This document shows positions 1 to 9,034 of a stretch of DNA of 64,000 nucleotides, one piece after another; within the stretch, counting starts at the first letter, position 1; every line of letters starts with the position of its first letter. The position numbers and the translations under genes are program-made. The notes under the pieces are model-generated. The model was not told where the DNA came from. It searched no databases and worked only from the letters and a program-made list of their open reading frames with translations. Location of the stretch: the NCBI GenBank assembly GCA_963756365.1, contig CAVWNF010000003.1, positions 1,550,001 through 1,614,000 of the forward strand, written 5' to 3'. Source of the stretch: WHTI01 sp963756365 (GTDB taxonomy: Bacteria > Actinomycetota > CADDZG01 > WHSQ01).

Positions 1-1378
1 CGAAGTAGACGACGAAAGCTCCGGCAGCGATGTACATCATGCCCGATACCTCGCTCGCCTTACCTCGTGCCAGCTTGAGGAACACGTAGGTGACGAACCC
101 TGCGCCGATACCGTTCGTGATCGAGTACGTGAACGGCATGATGACCATCGTTAGGAACGCAGGTAGCGCCAACTCGATGTCATCCCACGGGATCTGCCTC
201 ACGCCCCTGATCATCAGGAACCCGACCAGAACCAACGCCGGTGCAGACGCCTGGAACGGGACGATCAGTGCCAGTGGCGAGAAGAAGATCGCCAGCAGGA
301 AGAGACCGCCCGTGACCACCGAGGTGAGCCCGGTTCGGCCCCCTGCTGCGATCCCAGATGCGCTCTCGATATACGTGGTGTTGGACGATGCCGAGAATGC
401 TCCACCGACAGCTGCGGCGACCGAGTCGACCTCGAGCACCTTGTCGATGTCCGGCAGTTTCCCCTCGGCGGTGAGAAGACCAGCCTCCTCGCCGAGACCG
501 ACAACGGTTCCCATCGTGTCGAAGAAGTCAGCGATCATCAGCGTGAACACGGCGAGGATCGCCGATATCGCGCCCAACTCCGCCCAGTAGCCGAACGAGA
601 AGTTCCCTATCAACTCGAAGTTGTCGCCGCTCGGCATGTCCACCGGACTCTGCCAGTTCGCTAACGGACCGAAGCCCGTTCCGTCAAGGAACGCTTCGTT
701 GACGATGACTGCTATGACGGTCGTGGCTAGGATCCCGATGAGCAAAGAACCCTTTACCTCGCGCATGTAGAGGAACGAGATCAGCAGGAAGCCGATGATA
801 AAGATGCCTATCGGCCACCCCACCAACTCCCCACCGGTACCCATCCCGACGATCGGGGTCCCCGGAGTTACGAACCCCGCGTCAACGAGTCCGATGAACG
901 CGATGAACAACCCGATGCCGACCGCGATCGCGTGCTTGATCGGCAGTGGCACCGCATCCATGACCGCTTGTCTGAACTTGGTGAGCACCAAGATCAGGAT
1001 GAGGATCCCCTCGGTCACGACCACGCCCATAGCCTCGGGCCACGTCAGCATGTTGCCGCCAACGAGTTGGAACGCAACCACGCCGTTCAGGCCGAGGCCG
1101 GCGGCGATCGCGAATGGGTAGTTGGCGTACGAACCCATCGCAAGTGTTAGCAACCCCGCCGCCAGAGCGGTGACGGTCAATACTGCGGGGCCGCTGAGTA
1201 CCGTGCCCTCTCTGTCGGGCAACGCGGTCAGGATGGCCGGATTCAGGAACAGGATGTAGGCCATCGTCATGAACGTCGTTGCCCCCGCAACGACTTCCTT
1301 GCGAACGGTAGAGCCCCGTTCGGTGATCTTGAAGTACCCGTCCAGCCCGCTTCCTCGCGATTGGACAGACTGTGCCAA
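1..1378 (-). CDS. NCS2/AzgA-family purine permease (partial)
   Basis: Probable proton-coupled uptake of guanine, hypoxanthine or adenine across the cytoplasmic membrane. The reading frame is open from the start to the window edge, so the C-terminus is missing. It has many hydrophobic segments, the early motif TTFMTMAYILFLNP and the AzgA/PbuG hallmark SNTTYIESASGIAAGGRTG. I chose the TTG start at 1378 because a purine-rich AAAAGGGGG lies about 8 nt upstream; a GTG at 1387 is in frame but too close to that site. The preceding leader can fold and may be regulatory. Family assignment is firm; the exact substrate is not decided. Confidence 0.88.
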   Translation of the reverse strand, partial: MAQSVQSRGSGLDGYFKITERGSTVRKEVVAGATTFMTMAYILFLNPAILTALPDREGTVLSGPAVLTVTALAAGLLTLAMGSYANYPFAIAAGLGLNGVVAFQLVGGNMLTWPEAMGVVVTEGILILILVLTKFRQAVMDAVPLPIKHAIAVGIGLFIAFIGLVDAGFVTPGTPIVGMGTGGELVGWPIGIFIIGFLLISFLYMREVKGSLLIGILATTVIAVIVNEAFLDGTGFGPLANWQSPVDMPSGDNFELIGNFSFGYWAELGAISAILAVFTLMIADFFDTMGTVVGLGEEAGLLTAEGKLPDIDKVLEVDSVAAAVGGAFSASSNTTYIESASGIAAGGRTGLTSVVTGGLFLLAIFFSPLALIVPFQASAPALVLVGFLMIRGVRQIPWDDIELALPAFLTMVIMPFTYSITNGIGAGFVTYVFLKLARGKASEVSGMMYIAAGAFVVYF

Positions 1379-1384
1379 GAGGCA

Positions 1385-1480
1385 CACCCCCTTTTACTCC
1401 CGGCGGCATCCATCCCCGGTCGGACACCGACCCCCGATGTCTCGAGGCCATCCTCTTCGGCCCCGTGAGAGTCATATCAA
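1385..1480 (-). promoter_or_regulatory. Foldable 5' leader of the purine permease gene
   Basis: On the minus strand this leader can form a three-way junction. A closing stem pairs 1469-1472 with 1396-1399 (plus CGG/CCG at 1463-1465 and 1401-1403). One arm pairs GGCC at 1459-1462 with 1446-1449. The other is a perfect 6-bp stem, 1427-1432 with 1418-1423, with a 3-nt loop. The permease ribosome site follows directly. I do not recognise the purine-riboswitch core or any other known class; a cis-regulatory RNA is an inference from the fold and position. Confidence 0.35.
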
Positions 1481-1600
1481 GCCAAGCAGCTATAGGGAAG
1501 GACCTCGCGCTAACGCATGTAGCGACCCGTGGCGACGCCCTTCCCCTCGGGCTCGCCGGAACCGCCCAGGAAGCCGCCCTTAGCTCGGATCCGGATCCTC

Positions 1601-3356
1601 TTAGAGCCCGACACGACCCGATCGAGGCAGAACGGAATCCTCGGCCGAGACCCCGTAGCGGCGGCCGGATCTAAGGGTTGCGCTGAGAAGCTCGTTGGTG
1701 GGCCGATCGTTCAAGCTCGCAAGGACATCGTCGAACGACTTCGGCTTGCTCCCCGCCCCACCGCCGGAAGAGGAGTAGTAGCAGCCGTCCGAGTAGCAGA
1801 AGACCCCACCGTTACGAGATGAGCCGACGTACAGATCCGCGTATTCGAGGTCGTGGGGCGTCTTCACGTTCAGCGGCATGATCAGATCCTCCGAGCCATC
1901 CTCCGGCTCGAGCTGGACGAGGAGATGGATCCTCTGGCCGGGGACTACACGGAGACGCCTCTTCTCGGCGAACTCGCCGGTTGCCGACAGCGCTGTAAAC
2001 GTTGGTCACCTGGTAGTGCCGGACCTCAGAATCGACATCGGCCTCGATGTCAACGTCGTCGAAGGTGACCTCCTCGAACCCGTTGTACCGCAATAGGTAC
2101 AGGTACTCCTCGAGTTCGAAGATGGACTCGTAGGCGATATCCCATTCGGATGCGAAAACGTTGGACCTCGTGAGCGTGAACGGGGTTCCGTCTTCGCGTT
2201 CGCCGTTGACCGTGAATGTGACCCCGGACGAGCCTTCACCGATCTGATCGAAGACCGAATCGATGTTCACGAGCAGATGGATCGCTCCGAAGAACGGGAC
2301 GTCGTCGTCTGACAATGGATCGGTCTCGCCATCTCGAGACGTGCCGTTGTCGGCCGACACCGAAGACGTGACCGGGATGACCTCCGGCCCCCTCGTGGTA
2401 TCGATCCTGACGCCCGCAAGCCGGTCTTGATCCATCACGCCGCTGATCGCTCCCACCGAGGCCAGCTTGTACGGCCCGAAGATCGGATCGTCGACAACGG
2501 TGAGCGCGGTGGCCTCGTTGGCGCCCAGGGCGGATGCCCCTCGGAAGAAGAACGGGTGGCCGAAGCCGAGAGCGTCGTCACCACAGACGTAGGTGGTCGT
2601 TCCCACCGCGGCCGCCGTGACGTCGCCGTAGCTGAGCGCCACTGCGAGGTTCCCGCCGGGCTGAAGCGAACCGGTGACGGCCTCAGGCGCGCCGCTCACG
2701 CTGCCGCCACCCGAGGTGGCGAAGAACGGTGCCTTGGCCTTCTTGAATGCTTTGTTGATCTTGGCCATGCGATCGAGGGGCACGCCCGAAAGAGACAACG
2801 GGAGCATCAACCGGGTGAGGCTGGCCGAGGCGGTCCCGGCCCGTTTCGCCATCGACCTGCCCAGGGCCCCCGGAACGCTTATCGGCTTCGTCCCGCGGCC
2901 CGACGACGGGGTGGACGAGTAAGCAAGGATGTCGTCCATCTCGTCGGCGGGCGTCAGCCCTCCGATCGAGGACGGACCGAACGAGAAGCCGTACGCGACA
3001 GCTCCGAGTAGATCGTCCCCGAGATATACGGGTGAACCGGACATGCCGGCCCAGATCCCACCAGCAGCATCGATCGCCGGACCTGACGTATCGACCACGA
3101 TGAGGTCGCGGCCGGGAGCGATGGCGTTCTCGAGCACCCCAAGCACCTCGACGTCGAAGGGTTGAGGGGTGGTGCCAGAGGAAACCGTGTAGCCGACGGC
3201 GTTCTCGCCACCAGAGATCGAATCGTGATCAACGATGTCGGGGCACTCCCCTTGGATCGCAGCTTTCGCTGGCCCGATCGTGAACAACGATGCCACGAGC
3301 AAACAAGAACCCAATACGGAGACCGCCACCCTGGACACCATGCGATACGAGTTCAT
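1601..3356 (-). CDS. Secreted SpoIVB/S55-type serine peptidase (frame break)
   Basis: Predicted exported serine peptidase of the SpoIVB (MEROPS S55) family. The start at 3356 gives a clear signal peptide (MNSYRM, hydrophobic core, cleavage after GPAKA). The peptidase region carries GIWAGMSGSPVYLGD, with the nucleophile serine in GMSGSP. The frame breaks near 1977-1981: removing one C or G there joins the upstream part to GEFAEKRRLRVVPGQRIHLL and on to a C-terminal region with CYSDGCYYSSSGGG, ending at 1601. A perfect 7-bp hairpin (3383-3389 with 3398-3404) lies in its 5' leader. No sporulation genes are nearby, so the substrate is unknown. Confidence 0.75.
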
Positions 3357-3541
3357 CCGACCCCTCTCTTGATCCCGCCCGAACGTCCCCGAAGTGAGGG
3401 ACGTCTCCGAGCGTACGTTTCGGCACCCATAACCGGAAGACCTTTTCTTGAAGCCCACTGGATCTCAGACGTTCGGCAGCCCCGGAAGGTTGCCCTGGGG
3501 AGGGGGAATCTCCCGGCGAGGGCCGCGATTATCCTCAGGGC

Positions 3542-4606
3542 ATGCCGACGGTCACGCTCATCAAGGGAGATGGGATCGGCCCCGAGGTCTCGGGGGCGAC
3601 CAGGCGCGTGGTGGACGAACTCGGCTGCGGGATCGATTGGGAGATCCACGATGCCGGCATCCCGGCGATCGAGACCCACGGGACGCCGCTCCCCGATCAC
3701 GTCCTGGAATCCATCAGAAGGAACAAGACCGCCCTGAAAGGGCCCGTCACCACTCCTGTCGGCAGTGGTTTCCGTTCGATCAACGTCGCCCTCCGGCAGG
3801 AACTGGACCTCTTCGCCAGCGTTCGTCCGTGCCGCTTGTACCCGGGGGTCCAGAGCCGCTACGAGGCGGTGGACATCGTCGTCGTACGTGAGAACACCGA
3901 GGACCTTTACGAGGGCATCGAGTTCGAGCAGGGCTCCGAGGAACTGGAGAAACTGCGCGGCTACATCAAGTACATGCACAACTTCCAGATCGCACCCGAT
4001 GCAGGGGTCTCGGTGAAGCCGATCTCGATCTCGGCGACCCGGTCGATCGTCGAGTTTGCGTTCGAGTACGCCAAGCGGAACCGCCGGCGAAAGGTAACTC
4101 TCGGGCACAAGGCCAACATCATGAAGTTCTCCGACGGTCTGTGGCTCGAAACTGGTGAACTCCTCGCGGAGCAGTACCGAGAGGTGGGGTTCGAGGCCCT
4201 CCAGGTTGACGAACTCGCCATGTGGCTAGCGTGGACCCCGAACGAGATGGATGTGATCGTGCTGCCGAACCTCTACGGCGACATCATCTCCGACCTGTGC
4301 GCCGGCCTGGTGGGCGGTCTGGGCCTTGCCCCGGGCATGAATCTCGGAAAGGAACACGCCGTGTTCGAGCCGACCCATGGCTCGGCCCCCGACATCGCGG
4401 GCAAGGGCCTCGCCAACCCGATCGCGATGATCCTCTCGTCGGTCTTCCTCCTGCGACACCTAGGGTTCGAGTCCGAAAGTCGCACCCTGGAGCGCGCCGT
4501 GGCAGCCGTCCTGGCCGAGGGCAAGGTCCGTCCTGCCGACATGCGGCCGGTTGGCGATCCCGCAACCACCGATCAGGTGGCCGAGGCGATAATCGAGCAC
4601 TTCTGA
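3542..4606 (+). CDS. icd: Isocitrate dehydrogenase, NAD-type
   Basis: TCA-cycle oxidative decarboxylation of isocitrate to 2-oxoglutarate in the cytoplasm. The 354-aa length fits the short NAD-dependent/IDH3-like branch. Motifs in order: GDGIGPEV near the N-terminus, GPVTTPVGSGFRSINVALR (substrate loop), VRENTEDLYEGIE, HKANIMK (catalytic Lys region), LPNLYGDIISDL (metal-binding Asp) and EPTHGSAPDIAGKGLANP (cofactor loop). 3-Isopropylmalate dehydrogenase is less likely because the substrate loop is of IDH type. No Shine-Dalgarno is evident; a TATCCT hexamer 6 nt before the ATG suggests a leaderless transcript. Cofactor preference (NAD or NADP) is not settled by eye. Confidence 0.88.
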   Translation: MPTVTLIKGDGIGPEVSGATRRVVDELGCGIDWEIHDAGIPAIETHGTPLPDHVLESIRRNKTALKGPVTTPVGSGFRSINVALRQELDLFASVRPCRLYPGVQSRYEAVDIVVVRENTEDLYEGIEFEQGSEELEKLRGYIKYMHNFQIAPDAGVSVKPISISATRSIVEFAFEYAKRNRRRKVTLGHKANIMKFSDGLWLETGELLAEQYREVGFEALQVDELAMWLAWTPNEMDVIVLPNLYGDIISDLCAGLVGGLGLAPGMNLGKEHAVFEPTHGSAPDIAGKGLANPIAMILSSVFLLRHLGFESESRTLERAVAAVLAEGKVRPADMRPVGDPATTDQVAEAIIEHF

Positions 4607-5390
4607 GTGGACGATCTCCAGAGGGTTAAGAACTTCCTGAGAGGCATCCAGGAGCGGTCGGCCACCGAGACCGTGCCGTTCGACGGTGGGACCGCGTTCC
4701 TGAACGAGCGGTTCCCGATCATCTGGGACATGAACCTCCTGGTGGTCGAAGACGCCCGCTCAGTGACCGCGGCCTCGCTGGTGGAGGACGCGGACGAGAT
4801 CCTCGGCGGCCGCGGGATGCACCACCGGAAGGTCGAGATCGGCTACACCGACGAGGCCGAGAGGATCGCTGAGGAGTTTCAGGGCTATCCGGGGTGGGAG
4901 CGAACCCAGATCGTCTCGATGGTGCTCGATCGCGAGTCGGACCGTGCCCCGATCGCCGGGACCGCCGAGGAGGTGCCATACGAGGCCATCCGTGAACTCC
5001 GCATCGAGATCACGACCAGGGGCCCGTACGCGAACCGCGGGAGCTACGAGTTCGATCAGCTCATCGACAAGGACCTCGTGTGGAACGAGACCGGCAATGC
5101 CAGGCACTTCGTCGCACGCCTGGACGGCAAGATCGTGTCGGGGTGCAACCTCTATATGGCGGGTGATGTCGCTCAGGTCGAGGAGGTCGACACCCTCGAG
5201 GAGGCGCGTAACAAGGGTTTCGCACGGGCCATCGTGCAGGCCGCGATCGATGCCGCGCGCGGCAGCGGGCTGCACCCTGATCTTCATCAACGCGGATGAG
5301 GCCGACTGGCCGAAGATGCTGTACGACCGCATGGGCTTCACCCGGTTGGCCACGTTCGATCAGTTCCTGAAGGAGCCGGGAAAGGGCTAG
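4607..5390 (+). CDS. GNAT-family N-acetyltransferase (frame break)
   Basis: Probable acetyl-CoA-dependent N-acyltransferase of about 260 aa with unknown substrate. The C-terminal GNAT fold is visible: ARHFVARLDGKIVSG (beta strands), the acetyl-CoA loop EEARNKGFARAIV, and the typical end KMLYDRMGFTRLATFDQF. The GTG start follows directly after the icd stop, so the two are probably co-transcribed. The frame breaks in the GGG at 5267-5269; deleting one G joins IDAARGSG to CTLIFINADEADWPK. The long N-terminal region (about 150 aa) before the visible GNAT core could be a second, degenerate GNAT domain. Confidence 0.75.
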
Positions 5391-5559
5391 CCGCCGGGCC
5401 CCACTCGTCCTACTATTCAAGTAGTAAGGGTTACAGGGGGCGGTGGATCACTGGCCCGGGGCTCGGACAGGGTGCCCACCAGGTACGGCACGACACAGGT
5501 TCGGGCCGACCTCGAGCGGGCACTCACCCCACGTTAGCGATCCCCGCCTCCGTCTACGT

Positions 5560-6720
5560 CTAGGTGGCGCGGGGGTCCCACTTGGTCTTCGGTGCGATCG
5601 GCGCGAGCAGGATGCGGTCCTTGTAGCGCTGGATCGTCTCGATGAGGTGCGTAACGACGTCGTCGGTCAATAGGTGCGGTCGGAGGCCGAGTTCCATCAA
5701 CTTGGTGTGGGTCGCGTTGTAGTAATGCTCCTCGGCCTCGATCCGGGGATCGGCAAGAGCGTCGATCTCGACGTTGATCCCCATGCCCCCGGCGACCCTA
5801 TGAACGAGATCGGCAAGTTCCCGCACCGAGAACTGCTCGGTGAACTGGTTGAACACGCGCATCTCGCCTGGGGCGGCGGGATTCTCGACCGCCAACTTGA
5901 TGCATTGGATCGTGTCGATGATGTTCAGGAACCCTCGGGTCTGTCCGCCCTTGCCGTAGACGGTGAGCGGATAGCCCACCACGGCCTGAACGCAGAAGCG
6001 GTTGAGTGCGGTGCCGAGAACCTCGTCGTAGTCGAACCGGGTGCAGAGTCGCTCGTCGAGATCTGTTTCCTCTGTCTGGATCCCGTAGACGACCCCCTGA
6101 TTCAGGTCGGTCGCCGCGATGTTCCACATCCGACATGCGAAGTGGATGTTGTGCGAGTCGTGGACCTTCGTCAGGTGATACAGCGACCCGGGCACCTTGG
6201 GGAAAGGAAGCGTGTCCTTCCGGCCGTTGTGCTCGATCTCGATGTAGCCCTCTTCGATGTCGATGTTCGGGGTGCCGTACTCCCCCATCGTGCCCAGCTT
6301 GACCAAATGAGCCTCGGGAACGATGTCTCTGATAGCGAACAGGACGTTCAGCGTTCCCTCGACATTGTTGCGTTGAGTGAGGAGAGCGTGACGGCGCGAG
6401 ATCATCGAGAACGGTGCACTCGGTTGCTCGCCGTAGTGGATCACGGCATCGGGCATGACTTCGGCGAACACGTGATCAACGAACGAAGGATCGACGAGAT
6501 CCCCGATATAGATCGGGATGTCGATCCCCGTCACTTCGCTGAACGCCTTGACCCGTTCCTGCAACGAATGGATCGGGGTCAACGACGCCGCCCCGATCTC
6601 AGTGGACATCGAGCGCCGGAGGAAATTGTCCACGAGCGCGACATCGTGACCGGCGTTAGCCAGGTTCATCGCCGTGGGCCACCCTAGATAGCCGTCTCCA
6701 CCGAGGACAAGGATCTTCAT
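5560..6720 (-). CDS. sqd1/sqdB: UDP-sulfoquinovose synthase
   Basis: NAD-dependent extended-SDR enzyme that makes UDP-sulfoquinovose from UDP-glucose and sulfite for sulfolipid head groups. The ATG at 6720 puts the Rossmann motif GGDGYLGWP at residues 7-15. Further signatures: NFLRRSM, YGEQPSAPFSM, KLGTMGEYGTPN, LYHLTKVHDS (catalytic Tyr and Lys), DLNQGVVYG and GQTRGFLNI, all typical of SQD1. The length of 386 aa is normal. An in-frame ATG at 6738 exists, but TATCCT 7 nt before 6720 suggests a leaderless start there. It is divergent from moaA with only 53 nt between. No sulfolipid glycosyltransferase is visible in the window. Confidence 0.9.
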   Translation of the reverse strand: MKILVLGGDGYLGWPTAMNLANAGHDVALVDNFLRRSMSTEIGAASLTPIHSLQERVKAFSEVTGIDIPIYIGDLVDPSFVDHVFAEVMPDAVIHYGEQPSAPFSMISRRHALLTQRNNVEGTLNVLFAIRDIVPEAHLVKLGTMGEYGTPNIDIEEGYIEIEHNGRKDTLPFPKVPGSLYHLTKVHDSHNIHFACRMWNIAATDLNQGVVYGIQTEETDLDERLCTRFDYDEVLGTALNRFCVQAVVGYPLTVYGKGGQTRGFLNIIDTIQCIKLAVENPAAPGEMRVFNQFTEQFSVRELADLVHRVAGGMGINVEIDALADPRIEAEEHYYNATHTKLMELGLRPHLLTDDVVTHLIETIQRYKDRILLAPIAPKTKWDPRAT

Positions 6721-6773
6721 GGGCGGCAGGATACCCAACCCGCCGTGATCAAGGTGCGTGGGATGATTGGGGC

Positions 6774-7784
6774 ATGAGCGAGCCTCTGGTAGACCGATTG
6801 GGACGCCCGATCCGCGACCTGCGCATCTCGGTCACCGACCGCTGCAACTTCCGCTGCGTCTACTGCATGCCCAAGGAGATCTTCGGACCCGACCATGCCT
6901 TTTTGGAGCGCTCGGAATTACTGAGCTTCGAGGAGATCACCCGGCTGGCGACGATCTTCTCGGGCCTGGGGGTGCAGAAGCTGCGCCTGACCGGAGGCGA
7001 ACCTCTCATCCGGCGAGGGGTTGAGGATCTGATCGGGATGCTGAGCCCTCTACCCGGGCTCGATATCGCGCTCACCACCAACGGATCGACACTGACCCAG
7101 ATGGCCGAGGGACTTGCGAGAGCCGGTCTCGATCGAGTCACCGTCTCGCTCGACTCCCTCGACGACGAGCGCTTCAATCAGATCAACGACGTTCGGTTCC
7201 CCGTCGGCAAGGTCCTCGACGGGATCGAAGCGGCATCTGCAGCCGGTCTCTCTCCGATAAAGATCAACATGGTCGTGAAGCGAGGCGTGAACGACGGCGA
7301 CGTCGTGGACATGGCCCGCCATTTCAAGGGCTCAGGACACATCGTGCGCTTCATCGAATACATGGACGTTGGCACCACCAACGGGTGGCGACTCGATGAA
7401 GTCGTACCTGCCGCCGAGATCCTGGCCCGCATCAACGAGAAGTTCCCACTCGAGGTGATCGGTTCCGATTATCGGGGCGAGGTCGCCAAGCGCTATCGCT
7501 ACGTGGATGGCGGCGGCGAGATCGGGTTCATCACCTCGGTGACACAGCCGTTCTGCGGGGACTGCACCCGGGCACGCATCTCCTCGGAGGGAAAGCTATT
7601 CACCTGCTTGTTCGCCGCAGAGGGGTTCGATCTGCGGGGGCCGATGCGATCGGGAGCGACCGACGACGATCTCATCCAAGACATCCGAGCGGTCTGGTCG
7701 AACCGAGGCGATCGCTACTCGGAACTCCGCTCCGCTGCAACCGATCCGGTCGCACGGGTCGAGATGTCGTACATCGGGGGCTGA
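6774..7784 (+). CDS. moaA: GTP 3',8-cyclase MoaA
   Basis: Radical-SAM enzyme for the first step of molybdenum-cofactor synthesis, GTP to 3',8-cyclo-GTP. The radical cluster motif CNFRCVYC sits near residue 25 and the second cluster cysteines are in FCGDCTRARISSEGKLFTC near residue 260. RLTGGEPLIRR is the SAM-binding GGE region and the C-terminus ends in the required Gly-Gly (YIGG). The length of 336 aa is standard. The moaE start follows 4 nt after its stop. A GATGAT hexamer just before the ATG and the absence of a clear Shine-Dalgarno suggest a short or absent leader. Confidence 0.97.
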   Translation: MSEPLVDRLGRPIRDLRISVTDRCNFRCVYCMPKEIFGPDHAFLERSELLSFEEITRLATIFSGLGVQKLRLTGGEPLIRRGVEDLIGMLSPLPGLDIALTTNGSTLTQMAEGLARAGLDRVTVSLDSLDDERFNQINDVRFPVGKVLDGIEAASAAGLSPIKINMVVKRGVNDGDVVDMARHFKGSGHIVRFIEYMDVGTTNGWRLDEVVPAAEILARINEKFPLEVIGSDYRGEVAKRYRYVDGGGEIGFITSVTQPFCGDCTRARISSEGKLFTCLFAAEGFDLRGPMRSGATDDDLIQDIRAVWSNRGDRYSELRSAATDPVARVEMSYIGG

Positions 7785-7788
7785 ACGC

Positions 7789-8226
7789 ATGCCAGACATC
7801 CACGTATCTCTCGAATCCGGGCCGCTCGACATCGCCGCGCTGATCACTCGGGCGGAAAGTCCTGGTGCCGGGGGCCTGGGGGTATTCATCGGCACGGTTA
7901 GAAGCTCCGCCGCGGTCGAGGCGAACTCGTCGAAGGACGTCGTCAGGCTCGACTACGAAGCGCATCCCACACTTGCACTGGAGAAGCTCACGGAGGCATC
8001 ACAGGCCACCGCGGCGCGCTTCGATCTGATCAAGGTGGTGGCGGTACATCGCACCGGAACCTGTCCGATCGGCGAACCAACCGTGGTGATCGCTTGTTCG
8101 GCGGCGCACCGCGGGCAGGCACTCGATGCCGCTCGGTTCCTTATCGACACGATCAAGGAGACGGTTCCCATCTGGAAGAGCGAGGTCTACGACGACGGCT
8201 CGGCATGGGTAGGAGCGACTCCGTGA
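7789..8226 (+). CDS. moaE: Molybdopterin synthase catalytic subunit MoaE
   Basis: Transfers sulfur from thiocarboxylated MoaD onto cyclic pyranopterin to make molybdopterin. MoaE features are present: GAGGLGVFIGTVR, LDYEAHPTLALEKL, VAVHRTGTCPIGEPTV and the catalytic Lys region near the end, DTIKETVPIWKSEVYDDG. At 145 aa it is the usual size. It is co-directional with moaA, 4 nt downstream. Its partner would be a MoaD protein; the only one in the window is at 10703-10978, sited beside a threonine-synthase homologue rather than beside moaE. Confidence 0.95.
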   Translation: MPDIHVSLESGPLDIAALITRAESPGAGGLGVFIGTVRSSAAVEANSSKDVVRLDYEAHPTLALEKLTEASQATAARFDLIKVVAVHRTGTCPIGEPTVVIACSAAHRGQALDAARFLIDTIKETVPIWKSEVYDDGSAWVGATP

Positions 8227-8239
8227 ACGGGATCAGAAC

Positions 8240-9034
8240 GTGGATCTAGGGCTCAAGGGCAAGGTCTGTTGGGTGAACGGAGCATCGTCGGGATTGGGGT
8301 TTGCGTCCGCCATGTCCCTGGCGCGTGAAGGTGCCGTGATCGCTCTTTCGTCGCGCGGTGGAGACAAACTCACGACCGCTGCTGCCGAGATCGCCGAGCA
8401 GACCGGAGCGAAGGTCGTGGCGGTCCCGGCCGATGTCTCGGAGCTATCGAGCATCTCGGACGCACACGACCACATCCGCGCAGAACTTGGGCCCGTCGAT
8501 GTTCTCGTGGCGAACGGTGGCGGGCCTCCGCACGGAGGTTTCGATGACTTCGATGACCAGCAACTGTTCGATGCCTTCAGTCTGACGACCGCCTCGGCTT
8601 GGCGACTCGCGAAAGCGGTGGTCCCCGACATGCGATCGACCGGTGGGGGCGTCATCGAGTTCATCACCTCGAGTTCGACGAAAGAGGTGATCGGTGGACT
8701 CCTCCTCTCGAACATGATGCGAGCAGCGGTGGTCGGGATGGCGAAGACGCTGTCGAAGGAGTTGGCCGCCGATGGGATCAGGGTCGTCTGCCTTACGCCG
8801 GGCCGGATAGAAACCGACCGCGTGCTCCAGCTCGACGAAGCACGAGCGAAGGCCACCGGTGTGGACCTAAAGGATGTGCGATCGACCTCGGAGAGGGCGA
8901 TCCCTCTGGGACGCTATGGCTCTATCGGCGAGTTCGGAGACGTTGTGGCCTTCGTCGCCTCGGAGCGCGCCACCTACATCACAGGGACCTCCGTCGTGGT
9001 TGACGGCGGGATGCTCAACGGCATCCTCAGCTAG
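8240..9034 (+). CDS. Atypical short-chain dehydrogenase/reductase lacking YxxxK
   Basis: SDR-fold protein of 264 aa with a normal cofactor motif (NGASSGLG, residues 14-21), NAGG replaced by ANGGGPP and an FabG-like C-terminus (TGTSVVVDGG). The segment that should hold the catalytic Tyr and Lys reads STKEVIGGLLLSNMMRAAV, so both are absent (Leu/Ser and Arg in their places). FabG-like relatives with an SNMMR-type segment are known, so this is probably a subfamily trait. Function unknown. It starts at a GTG 13 nt after moaE and converges on mocA with a 4-nt overlap. It may be co-transcribed with moaAE. Confidence 0.8.
   Translation: MDLGLKGKVCWVNGASSGLGFASAMSLAREGAVIALSSRGGDKLTTAAAEIAEQTGAKVVAVPADVSELSSISDAHDHIRAELGPVDVLVANGGGPPHGGFDDFDDQQLFDAFSLTTASAWRLAKAVVPDMRSTGGGVIEFITSSSTKEVIGGLLLSNMMRAAVVGMAKTLSKELAADGIRVVCLTPGRIETDRVLQLDEARAKATGVDLKDVRSTSERAIPLGRYGSIGEFGDVVAFVASERATYITGTSVVVDGGMLNGILS

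Noticed and set aside
1385..1480. Purine riboswitch before the purine permease
   Set aside because: The conserved core and loop-loop contacts of that class are not present, although the leader does fold.
5674..6687. A 337-aa plus-strand ORF opposite sqd1
   Set aside because: Typical antisense shadow in high-GC DNA; the minus strand carries complete SQD1 motifs.
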